In this document: positions 1 to 6,431 of the stretch, piece after piece
Layout of the letters: every line of letters starts with the position of its first letter
Position numbering within the stretch: the stretch's first letter is position 1
From: Nocardioidaceae bacterium
GTDB lineage: Bacteria > Actinomycetota > Actinomycetes > Propionibacteriales > Nocardioidaceae
Assembly: GCA_013696065.1 (NCBI GenBank)
Contig: JACCZJ010000265.1
Coordinates: 1-11,868, forward strand
Direction of reading: 5' to 3'
DNA: 11,868 bases
The notes under the pieces: model-generated
What the model was told of the DNA's origin: nothing
Seen by the model: the letters and a program-made list of their open reading frames with translations, nothing else
Databases searched by the model: none
Program-made: the position numbers and the translations under genes

Positions 1-3
1 TGC

Positions 4-1935
4 TCAGCTGCCCCCAACTTCTGCCGCCCGCTCGTGCATGGTGGTCAACCCGATACCGCCGGGCCGTGGTCGAACCTCGCCATTCCCGTTGTCGGAGACC
101 TCGAGCCGGATCCCGTCGTTGTCGACGCTGAGGACGACGTGGGACTGAGTTGCGCCCGAGTGCCTAACCGCGTTGCTGAGCGCCTCCTGCGTGACCCGGT
201 AGGCCGCCACCTCCACGGCGGCGGGGATCTCTGGAAGCCGCTCCGGCACAGACACCTCCATAGCGAGGTCTGAACCATGCGCGGTCCGCTCGGCAAGCTG
301 CACAAGCGCACCTTCCAGCCCCAGCTCGTCCAGGGCAGGAGGCCGCAGGCCCTCCACGATCCGGCGGACGTCGAGGACCGTGGAGGCCACACCCGTACGC
401 AGCCGAAGCAACTCCGCGTCCGCATCCTCACCAGCGGCGAGCACATTGCGCACCATGTCAACTTGCAAAGTGAGGCCGGCAAGTGCTGGCCCTAGGCCGT
501 CGTGAAGGTCACGGCGCAACCTGCGACGTTCCTCCTCGCGCGCCAGGACGAGCCGTTCCTGGGCCTCTCGAAGGCTCTCGATCAGCCGTGCCGAATGGAC
601 GACGACGCCGATCTGTCCGGCCAGGTCGTCGAGTAGTTGTCGGTCGCTCGCGCGCAGTTTCGGTGAGCTCAAGCGCAGCGAGCCGACGGTCTGTCCGTAG
701 GCGGTCAACGGCATCTCGTCGTATACCTCCTGGGAACTGCCATAGGCGGCCAGCGACCGGCCGTCACTGTCGACGATCTCGACATATCTCAGTCCAAGGC
801 CGGATCCGAGTTCGTCAATCAGTGTCCGCACCAGGCCGGGAACGTCGGCTGAGTCGGCGAGTCGGCGACCAGTCGAGGCGAGTACATCGGCAGGCTGGGA
901 CCACTGGCCGTATGTCAAGCGGTTCACACCGCGTTGGAGGGCGTTGTGCAGCGGGGCGAATGCCACTGCCACCACCCCAGCGGCGACCCACGGCAGCCAC
1001 GCAGCGCCGCGGTCGCGCAGCAGTACGCCGACGCCGCCGACTGTGACGGCGTATAAGGCCGCCACAGCGGCCGAGAGGGCAACAAACGTGACCGTGCGGT
1101 TCACGACCAGCTGTATGTCGTACAGCGTGTTCTGGAACAGCGCCACCGCGATAGCGATCGGGACCGGCAAGCTCACAACGGCAAACATCCACGGTTCGAT
1201 GAACGAAGCTGGGATGACCGGGATGAGCAAGAGTGGGGCCGCGAACGCGATCGAAAACCAGAGCAATTGCTGGCGGCGCAGGTCGTCCCCGGTCCGCCAC
1301 CGATGGACCAGCCCTGCGATAGCCACTACCAGCGTCGCCGCAGACAGGAATAGAGCGGAAAGTGCAAGCAGGTCGATCACGACGCTGAAGCGTTGCGGTA
1401 ATCCGGTCGGCCTGTCCACGCCGGTGAGCCGGTAGTCCAGCGGGCTCGGGGCGAGCAGCAAGGCAATCGAGAACAGCCCGATTGCGAGGCCGAGGAGGAT
1501 GACAGGACGCCTTCCTCGCCAGGGCATGTGCCCATCGGGGAACGCCAGTGGTAGGCCGAGCACGAGCACCAGCCACCCCAGTCCGCGCAGCGAGCCCAGC
1601 GACGCGAGCCATCCGGCGATCGACATCTCGCCGCGTCCGACTGCGTGCACCGCCAGTGCGAGCAGCCCCTCCCCGACCCCCCATACGCAGCTGCCGCACA
1701 GCATCAGTCGCCCGACCACATGACCCGGCCGAGCGATACTGATGATGACGGCGACCACGCTGTACGCGATGACCACGAGGAGGATCGCGACCTCGTTCAC
1801 CGGGGCCGGAGCCGGCTCGCCGCGAACGAGGACGACGGAAGTCATGGCACCGGCGACACCGACCAGTCCTGTCAATACGACGCCAACGATCCGCGCGACG
1901 CGCGTCCCATCACCTCTTCTCTCAGCATGGCGCAC
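4..1935 (-). CDS. NarL-family membrane sensor histidine kinase, C-terminus apparently short
   Basis: Two-component sensor kinase of the HisKA_3 type, expected to autophosphorylate a histidine and pass the phosphate to a LuxR/NarL response regulator. The N-terminal half (about residues 13-330) is a multi-helix membrane region. A GAF-like cytoplasmic region follows (about 345-450), then a coiled linker. The H-box reads RRDLHDGLGP with the phospho-acceptor at His478. The HATPase domain has an N-box (EALSNAVRH, Asn588), a G1 box (DNGNG, 615-619) and a GGIGL turn at 626-630. The frame then hits TGA at 4-6, right after EVGGS. Relatives normally run about 20-25 residues further to finish the ATPase fold, so this is a real truncation, a frameshift or a sequence error. 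The GTG start at 1935 has only a weak Shine-Dalgarno and lies 33 bp after the upstream membrane-protein gene, so the two are probably co-transcribed. A response regulator may follow outside the window (inference). Confidence 0.88.
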   Translation of the reverse strand: MRHAERRGDGTRVARIVGVVLTGLVGVAGAMTSVVLVRGEPAPAPVNEVAILLVVIAYSVVAVIISIARPGHVVGRLMLCGSCVWGVGEGLLALAVHAVGRGEMSIAGWLASLGSLRGLGWLVLVLGLPLAFPDGHMPWRGRRPVILLGLAIGLFSIALLLAPSPLDYRLTGVDRPTGLPQRFSVVIDLLALSALFLSAATLVVAIAGLVHRWRTGDDLRRQQLLWFSIAFAAPLLLIPVIPASFIEPWMFAVVSLPVPIAIAVALFQNTLYDIQLVVNRTVTFVALSAAVAALYAVTVGGVGVLLRDRGAAWLPWVAAGVVAVAFAPLHNALQRGVNRLTYGQWSQPADVLASTGRRLADSADVPGLVRTLIDELGSGLGLRYVEIVDSDGRSLAAYGSSQEVYDEMPLTAYGQTVGSLRLSSPKLRASDRQLLDDLAGQIGVVVHSARLIESLREAQERLVLAREEERRRLRRDLHDGLGPALAGLTLQVDMVRNVLAAGEDADAELLRLRTGVASTVLDVRRIVEGLRPPALDELGLEGALVQLAERTAHGSDLAMEVSVPERLPEIPAAVEVAAYRVTQEALSNAVRHSGATQSHVVLSVDNDGIRLEVSDNGNGEVRPRPGGIGLTTMHERAAEVGGS

Positions 1936-1968
1936 AACAGCTCAAGGGTGTAGGGGTGTTCCGCGGAG

Positions 1969-2669
1969 CTAGGCCGCGTCAGGTCGGTGCCGCAACAGGC
2001 ACACGGCGACGCCTACCCACCACACCAGCCATACCAAGGTTCCCCAGTCCTGCTGTCCGATCCCAGCGGCGGGGACCGAAGCGAGGAGAACGACTCCTGT
2101 GAAAACCCCACCCCATCCGACCCAGCGCCTCATGATCTTGTCCTGCCTCGCAGCGACGGCCAGCCCGATGGCATGAGCTCCCAGCAAGGACAGGCTCAGG
2201 AAGTACCCGAAGATGCGGATGTTGTTGATGGCGAAGGACGTCTCCACGTCGAGTCCGTGCTGCGCGCCGTACAACGTGCCCCTCCCGCCGGAAAGCCCAC
2301 CGCCATCGTGACAGCGACGTAGCCCATTCCAGCCATCAACGCGGTCTGAGCCGCCCATCGACCGACTTCGGTACGACGGCCGATCGCCCTTGCCAGGAAG
2401 ACGAGAGCAGGGATGAGCAGCACGAATCCGAGCGTCTCGATCATGCCGCCGGCCATGATCCGCGCCATGTCGCCTTCTACGTATCTGTCCTGGATCCCTT
2501 CCGTTCCTTCCTGGAACAGAGGAACGCCGCCCTGGAACCCGATTCCTGCGAGGATGAGCACCACGTGGGCGAGGGCGAATCCGCCGGCGGCTCTCCACAG
2601 ACTTGTCGTGGGTGGGGTCTCCGGCTCGTGCACGGAGATCAAGGGGCCCTTCAAGAGTGATTGCGACAT
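1969..2669 (-). pseudogene. Six-helix membrane protein gene, frameshifted near 2279-2286
   Basis: I do not recognise the family. Two reading frames join into one sensible protein of about 233 residues if one base is added in the C-rich (minus-strand G-rich) stretch at 2279-2286. The first frame runs from ATG 2669 to the GFPAGG segment. The second continues with LYGAQHGLDVE to a TAG at 1969-1971. The span is 701 bases, one short of a multiple of three, which agrees with a single missing base. The joined protein has about six hydrophobic helices: three before the break and three after, including the Trp-rich segment near the C-terminus. The start is well supported: AGGAGG sits 4 nt before the ATG. 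It is the first gene of a likely pair with the histidine kinase 33 bp downstream, so a role in sensing is possible but unproven. The shift may be a sequencing error in a homopolymer-rich spot or a genuine lesion. Confidence 0.72.
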
Positions 2670-2672
2670 GGT

Positions 2673-2679
2673 CCCTCCT
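2673..2679 (-). promoter_or_regulatory. Strong ribosome binding site of the six-helix membrane protein gene
   Basis: Read on the minus strand the bases are AGGAGGG, with AGGAGG 4 nt before ATG 2669. This selects the start at 2669 over the open frame that extends further upstream to 2789. Confidence 0.75.
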
Positions 2680-2766
2680 ACGGGGTGAGGAACACGGCTC
2701 TTCCGTGTGCCTTCACCGAGCGTCGTGGCTCGTGGATACCGGCACATCGGGCGGCTTCCCAAGAGG

Positions 2767-2785
2767 GTCGGGAAGAACTCCCGAC
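2767..2785 (-). terminator. Hairpin after the sortase gene, likely terminator without a T-tract
   Basis: A perfect 7-bp inverted repeat (GTCGGGA / TCCCGAC) encloses a 5-nt loop. It begins 46 nt beyond the sortase stop and lies about 100 nt before the next start on the same strand. No T-run follows, which is common for actinobacterial stem-loops. It probably ends the surface-protein/sortase transcript. Confidence 0.5.
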
Positions 2786-2831
2786 ACAAGACTCCACCAG
2801 CGAGGCTGTACTCCTGCTCGCAATGAGAGCT

Positions 2832-3641
2832 TCAGCCGAGCCGGGAATCCTCAAGAGGAGATCCCGTTGCGGGCGGCGGGGTCGCCGATTCAAGTGAGGT
2901 GAAGACGACGACGTTGGCCTGATAGCTGTCCGTCGGAATGTCGAACTCTCCCCCGCACGTGACCAGCTGCAGAGCGCTGTATCCATGCGATGCATAAACA
3001 CGCTGGGCCGGGAAATGCTCGTTGGGGTACGTGGCTACCTTGGTGACGCCAAAATGCGCGACGGCGCCGTCGGCCAAGGTCACCTCGATCTCGTCTCCCC
3101 TCTCCAGGTACTTCATCAAGTAAAAGACAGCAGGACCCTCGTTGGAGTCGACGTGGCCCAAGATGACTGCCGAGCCTCTCTCACCGGGAGACGGCCCCAA
3201 GCGAAACCAGCCAGGCTCCTCAAAGTTCGTCGGAACCTCGACAGTCCTGTCGGGATTGAGCCCCAGCGAGGACAGCGACACGTCCACGTCGATCGCCGGG
3301 ATACGCAACCCAACCGGGGTTGAGCGGGAGAGATGAAGACCGACCCGCCCGGAACGTGCAGGTGCCGGGTCGATAGGCGCGGCTGCTGGCGGCGGCGGGG
3401 TGCCATCAGGTGCTGGTGCCGATGCGCTGCCCTCTGCTGCTGTGAGTCCCGATGAGTCGCCATCAGGTGTGCGTGGTGCGGGTACTCGGTCACCGGCCGC
3501 CGGCGGCCCGGCCAGCCATTCCGGTGATCCGCGCAGACCTATGGCAAGGCAACCCACTGCGATGAGCAGCAAGACAGTGGACAGCACCCACCATCGCGCG
3601 GATTCGCGCCTGCTACTTGCAGGGAAGTTGGCCCACGTCAT
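2832..3641 (-). CDS. Class F-type sortase, membrane-anchored transpeptidase
   Basis: Cysteine transpeptidase expected to cut a C-terminal sorting signal and join the protein to the cell envelope. It has one N-terminal signal anchor (about residues 17-36), a Pro/Ala-rich linker (about 45-97) and a sortase domain (about 105-250). The catalytic His163 lies in ILGHVDS and Cys229 in LVTCGGEFD; the GPAVFYLM segment and the TCGG.FD...SY..NVVV block are those of class F enzymes. No arginine occurs between Cys229 and Arg267, although sortases normally carry a catalytic Arg on the strand after the Cys. The start ATG overlaps the stop of the upstream surface-protein gene (ATGA), with a GAGG-type ribosome site inside that gene, so the two are translationally coupled. 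The upstream protein carries a sorting signal and is the obvious substrate (inference). The 269-residue length is normal for the family with a long linker. Confidence 0.9.
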   Translation of the reverse strand: MTWANFPASSRRESARWWVLSTVLLLIAVGCLAIGLRGSPEWLAGPPAAGDRVPAPRTPDGDSSGLTAAEGSASAPAPDGTPPPPAAAPIDPAPARSGRVGLHLSRSTPVGLRIPAIDVDVSLSSLGLNPDRTVEVPTNFEEPGWFRLGPSPGERGSAVILGHVDSNEGPAVFYLMKYLERGDEIEVTLADGAVAHFGVTKVATYPNEHFPAQRVYASHGYSALQLVTCGGEFDIPTDSYQANVVVFTSLESATPPPATGSPLEDSRLG

Positions 3642-4777
3642 TCATCCTCGCCCAGCTCACTACCGCTCATTCCACTCCAAGCTGGCATCACGTTGCGCCG
3701 CCGGAGAGCCTGGCTCGTCGAAGCGCCTGCCGCCACCAAGGCCATAACACCAAGAGCAACCAAGAGGCCGTTGGCAGGATCAGTGAGACGGGCAGCCCCT
3801 CCGGCACCTGTCTGGGGATGCCCTCCCGGAATGACACCCCCGCCCCCGGGACCGCCACCAGGAGCAGCCGTGCTCGGTGGCGCTGTCGTGGATGTGGTGG
3901 TGGGCGGAGTCGTGGACGGCGTGGTTGGTGTGGTGGTCGACGGCGCCGTGGTGGTCGTGGGAGGCGTTCTGGTCGGCGTCGGAGCCGTCGTGGTCGGAGC
4001 CGTCGTCGTGGTCGGGGGGACGACATTGCAGGACGGGACGGTGATGGTGTTGGTGTCGAAGGTGACGGCGCTCGTCTTGGCGAGGACTCGTCCGACCACG
4101 GTGGCGCCGGTGGTCAGCGTCGCCGATTCAGAGGCCAAGATGGTCCCCTGGAAGCGAGTGCGCGTGCCCAGGGTGGCCGAGCTACTCACCTGCCAGAACA
4201 CGTTGCACGCCTGAGCCCCACCGATCAAAGTGACCGAGCTGTCAGTCGCGGTGGTCAGGGTGGATCCTGCCTGGAAGATGAATACCGCGTTGGGATTACC
4301 TTCTGCGTCCAGGGTCACCTCGCCGGTCAGCTGCATCACCGGGGCGTTATACACACCCGCAGTAAAGGTTTTGCCCGCGCCGACCTCGCTGGGCACCGAG
4401 GTTCCGGATCGCCCTGCCGCATCGGTGTAGGCGGTGTCCAGAGCACCCTTGGCATTGAGGGCAGCGCCATTGGCGATGTTCTGGTCGCCATTCACGATTC
4501 CCGGCCCCCCCGGCTCATCGAAGCCGACGACCGAGGTGCCCGGACTGAGACCCAAGTCCCCGTTCAGCACCGAGGGGCCGGTGTTCGTAATCGTCGAACC
4601 GGCCAGCACGGCATACGATCCTGCTGTGCCCAGCCCCACGGTATGGGAGGACGCGGACGCTGAAGGTGCCCCAGTGAACCCGGCGAAGATGGTGAATGCG
4701 GCGACGGCGGACACCAGGCCCCCCACGAGCCACCGGCGCGCGGCGCCCGCACGAGCCAAACCGATCAATATGGCCAT
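3638..4777 (-). CDS. DUF3494 ice-binding-like surface protein with C-terminal sorting signal
   Basis: Secreted 379-residue protein. A signal peptide (about residues 1-42: Arg-containing n-region, hydrophobic core, Ala/Ser-rich cleavage area) is followed by a DUF3494 domain (about 47-250), recognised from GSYAVLAGSTITNTG, the LSPGTSVVGF segment, ACNVFWQV and TRFQGTILA. This fold forms a beta-solenoid in ice-binding proteins, and relatives also act as adhesins, so ice binding itself is not shown. Cys191 and Cys250 could pair. A Thr/Pro-rich stalk (about 253-306), a Gly patch, HPQTG at 320-324, a hydrophobic helix (about 337-353) and an Arg triplet (359-361) make a cell-wall sorting signal, with a rather long 18-residue charged tail after the arginines. 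The ATG at 4777 is chosen because GGGAG lies 7 nt upstream and a signal peptide follows at once; longer in-frame starts give no signal peptide. Its stop overlaps the sortase start by 4 bp. Confidence 0.88.
   Translation of the reverse strand: MAILIGLARAGAARRWLVGGLVSAVAAFTIFAGFTGAPSASASSHTVGLGTAGSYAVLAGSTITNTGPSVLNGDLGLSPGTSVVGFDEPGGPGIVNGDQNIANGAALNAKGALDTAYTDAAGRSGTSVPSEVGAGKTFTAGVYNAPVMQLTGEVTLDAEGNPNAVFIFQAGSTLTTATDSSVTLIGGAQACNVFWQVSSSATLGTRTRFQGTILASESATLTTGATVVGRVLAKTSAVTFDTNTITVPSCNVVPPTTTTAPTTTAPTPTRTPPTTTTAPSTTTPTTPSTTPPTTTSTTAPPSTAAPGGGPGGGGVIPGGHPQTGAGGAARLTDPANGLLVALGVMALVAAGASTSQALRRRNVMPAWSGMSGSELGEDE
3806..3820 (-). other. HPQTG sorting motif codons
   Basis: These codons encode His-Pro-Gln-Thr-Gly, followed by Ala-Gly-Gly. 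It sits at the LPxTG position before a hydrophobic helix and an Arg triplet. The usual leucine is histidine here. Confidence 0.75.
3860..4021 (-). repeat. Low-complexity Thr/Pro stalk-coding repeat
   Basis: Irregular repeats of ACC/ACG and CCG/CCC-type codons encode about 54 residues dominated by Thr and Pro. On the plus strand this appears as recurrent GTGGTGG and GTCGG motifs. It is a spacer that would lift the DUF3494 domain away from the wall. The repeat is likely to vary in length between strains and may cause assembly errors. Confidence 0.8.
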
Positions 4778-4784
4778 TGATTTT

Positions 4785-4789
4785 CTCCC
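4785..4789 (-). promoter_or_regulatory. Ribosome binding site that fixes the DUF3494 protein start
   Basis: GGGAG on the minus strand lies 7 nt before ATG 4777. It supports this start over the longer open frame reaching 4942, whose extra residues do not look like a secretion signal. Confidence 0.6.
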
Positions 4790-4847
4790 ACCCTGATGAA
4801 ACGCCGCCTGATTTGCACACTGGCAGTAATCGAATCGTGACAGAGAG

Positions 4848-4878
4848 ATTATCAGATGGCTTGGCCGCGAATGCTCAA
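4848..4878 (-). promoter_or_regulatory. Candidate promoter of the DUF3494 protein/sortase operon
   Basis: On the minus strand TTGAGC (4878-4873) and GATAAT (4853-4848) lie 19 nt apart and resemble -35 and -10 boxes. Transcription would start near 4840 and leave a leader of roughly 60 nt. The spacing is slightly long, and the match is by eye only. Confidence 0.3.
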
Positions 4879-4985
4879 ATCGACCCATTGGCCGGCGCAT
4901 CAACTCCCACCATCCGCGGCCCCGACATCGCTGGAAAGGCAAAAAGGACAGAAGGCGCCCGGGCTGGGACCCGGATTGTCCTATC

Positions 4986-5003
4986 CGGTCAGCAAGCTGA
5001 CCG
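4986..5003 (-). terminator. Perfect dyad downstream of nei (third of three hairpins)
   Basis: CGGTCAGC and GCTGACCG form an 8-bp perfect inverted repeat around AA; as RNA it would be a 7-bp stem with a CAAG loop. It is about 43 nt past the nei stop. There is no T-run. It could terminate the nei operon or be a protein-binding dyad for the gene downstream. Confidence 0.4.
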
Positions 5004-5006
5004 CCG

Positions 5007-5039
5007 GAGCCAGCAGGCTCGGCGCCTGCCAGCAGCAGG
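5007..5039 (-). terminator. Two tandem hairpins directly after nei
   Basis: GAGCC-AGCA-GGCTC (5007-5020) and CCTGC-CAGCA-GCAGG (5025-5039) are perfect 5-bp stems with 4- and 5-nt loops, starting 6 nt after the nei stop. Together with the dyad at 4986-5003 they form a 54-bp cluster that probably ends or stabilises the nei transcript. Confidence 0.4.
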
Positions 5040-5045
5040 GACGGA

Positions 5046-5858
5046 TCAGCGGCGTCGCTGACAGGTGGAGCACCAGTAAAGGTTGCGCCCTTCCAGCACC
5101 TGCGTCTTCACCCTGGTCCCGCACACGTGACAGGCCAGCCCCGCCCTGCGGTAGACGTAGACCTCACCGCCATGCTTGTCGACCCGCGGTTCACGACCCA
5201 TCACCTCGGGCTCATGCTCGGACCTGACTGTGTCGATGCGACCAGTCTCAACGCCATACGCCATCAAAGCGACTAGGTCGGTCCAAAGAGCGTTCCACCT
5301 ACGCCTGCTGATCCGGTTCCCCGGTGTGAGAGGGTGCAGCCTGGCACGAAAGAGCGACTCGGCCCGGAAGATGTTGCCGACACCTGCCAAGACCCGCTGG
5401 TCCATGAGCAAAGCGCCCACAGACTTGCCGCTCTTGTGGAGCCGAGCGAAACCTCGCTCTGGATCGGCGTCCGAACGCAGAGGGTCCGGACCGAGCCGCG
5501 CCAGGATCTCCTCGAGCTCTGCGGCGCTGATCAGCTCACATGTGGTCGCACCACGCAGATCCGCGTATGACGAAGGACCGACGAGGCGCAAGCGAACCTG
5601 TCCGACCGGTGGTGAGACTGGTGCACTGGCGATGCGAAAGCCGCCTATGAGACCGAGGTGGACGTGCAGGATCTGTTCATTGTCGAACCGCAGAAACAAG
5701 TGCTTGCCCGCCGACTCTGCCGATTCCACCAGGCGGCCGTCGATGAGTGCGGCACTCTCGCTGAACCGGCCTTGCGGGCTCGTCGCAGAAACCTGGCGAT
5801 CGCCGAATGCGCTTTGAAGGTCCGCGGCGAGTCGAAAGAGAGTGTGGCCCTCGGGCAT
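5046..5858 (-). CDS. nei: Nei-family DNA glycosylase/AP lyase (mycobacterial Nei1 type)
   Basis: Bifunctional base-excision repair enzyme that removes oxidised pyrimidines and nicks the abasic site. After Met removal the catalytic residues are Pro2 and Glu3 in MPEGHT. Lys52 (GKHLF) is the expected beta-hairpin lysine. The helix-two-turn-helix spans about residues 145-180 (GALLMDQ..LAGVGNIFRAE). A C-terminal zinc finger has Cys243, Cys246, Cys263 and Cys266 with the conserved Arg258 between them. The sequence follows M. tuberculosis Rv2464c closely, as far as I recall it, and the rpiB neighbour agrees. The 270-residue length is normal. AAGGAGG lies 4 nt before the ATG, so the start is secure. 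It is the last gene of the reductase-rpiB-nei group, 57 bp after rpiB, and is followed by a hairpin cluster. Confidence 0.94.
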   Translation of the reverse strand: MPEGHTLFRLAADLQSAFGDRQVSATSPQGRFSESAALIDGRLVESAESAGKHLFLRFDNEQILHVHLGLIGGFRIASAPVSPPVGQVRLRLVGPSSYADLRGATTCELISAAELEEILARLGPDPLRSDADPERGFARLHKSGKSVGALLMDQRVLAGVGNIFRAESLFRARLHPLTPGNRISRRRWNALWTDLVALMAYGVETGRIDTVRSEHEPEVMGREPRVDKHGGEVYVYRRAGLACHVCGTRVKTQVLEGRNLYWCSTCQRRR

Positions 5859-5900
5859 TGGTCCTCCTTCGTTCTCAACTACCCACGCTCCACCGACACG

Positions 5901-5919
5901 TTGATCCGCCCGCGATCAA
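5901..5919 (-). other. Hairpin over the rpiB stop codon
   Basis: TTGATC and GATCAA form a perfect 6-bp inverted repeat with a 7-nt loop. On the minus strand the rpiB stop TGA lies within the first arm. Placed between two operon genes, it could attenuate or process the transcript before nei. No function is shown. Confidence 0.3.
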
Positions 5920-6419
5920 TCCGGTGCACCCGTGCCCAGAACTGTGGTGGCAGCAGGCCCTTCGGGCAAAGACCCGGAATCCTCGAAATCGCGAAGCATC
6001 GCGATCCGGCGGACGTGCCGCTCCTCCCCGCTGAAGTCCGTCGCCAAGAAAACCTCGACCCACCGCGTTGCCTCGTCGACCGAGTGCAACCTGGCGCCGA
6101 TGGAGATGACGTTCGCATTGTTGTGGAGTCGCGCCAGCTCCGCAGTCTCCTCGGACCAGGCGAGCGCCGCCCGAATGCCTTCGACCTTGTTGGCAGCGAT
6201 CTGCTCGCCATTGCCTGAGCCGCCGATCACGATGCCGAGACTGCCGGGATCGTCGACCACGGCCGAGGCCGCCCGAAGGCAGAACACCGGGTAGTCGTCG
6301 TCGGCGTCGAACTCGTAAGGACCGTGGTCGAGCGGCTCATGACCCTGTGCTTTGAGCCACTCGACCAAATGATCCTTCACTTCGATTCCGGCGTGATCGG
6401 TGCCGAGGTGTACGCGCAT
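5916..6419 (-). CDS. rpiB: Ribose-5-phosphate isomerase B
   Basis: Interconverts ribose 5-phosphate and ribulose 5-phosphate in the pentose phosphate pathway. The RpiB/LacAB fold is clear: GTDHAG at the N-terminus (Asp8, His9), DADDDYP at 38-44, and the GGSGNGEQIAANK loop. Glu72 and Ser68 correspond to the catalytic Glu75 and Ser71 of the M. tuberculosis enzyme, which is three residues longer at the start; the E. coli-type catalytic Cys is absent, as in mycobacteria. His99 (LHNNAN) and Arg110 are also kept. The protein has 167 residues, with a C-terminal Pro/Gly/Ala-rich tail beyond the core. It starts 12 bp after the upstream reductase stop and has no clear ribosome site, which suggests translational coupling to that gene. 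Confidence 0.95.
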   Translation of the reverse strand: MRVHLGTDHAGIEVKDHLVEWLKAQGHEPLDHGPYEFDADDDYPVFCLRAASAVVDDPGSLGIVIGGSGNGEQIAANKVEGIRAALAWSEETAELARLHNNANVISIGARLHSVDEATRWVEVFLATDFSGEERHVRRIAMLRDFEDSGSLPEGPAATTVLGTGAPD

Positions 6420-6431
6420 GGGCCGATTTTG

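Noticed and set aside
4..6. TGA read as selenocysteine at the end of the histidine kinase
   Set aside because: Cys is sometimes found near this point in related kinases, but no SECIS-like hairpin can be judged at the window edge and the family is not known to use selenocysteine.
3860..4021. Repetitive GTGGTGG-type tract as a CRISPR or tandem DNA element
   Set aside because: There are no uniform repeats with spacers. The pattern follows from Thr and Pro codons in the stalk.
3617..4663. Long plus-strand open frame of 348 codons across the DUF3494 gene
   Set aside because: It is Arg/Gly-rich, arises from the Thr/Pro stalk codons read on the opposite strand, and has no recognisable domain. The minus-strand gene has a signal peptide, a known domain and a ribosome site.
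4778..4942. Longer N-terminus for the DUF3494 protein
   Set aside because: The extra 55 residues lack secretion features and would bury the signal peptide, and a good ribosome site precedes the ATG at 4777.
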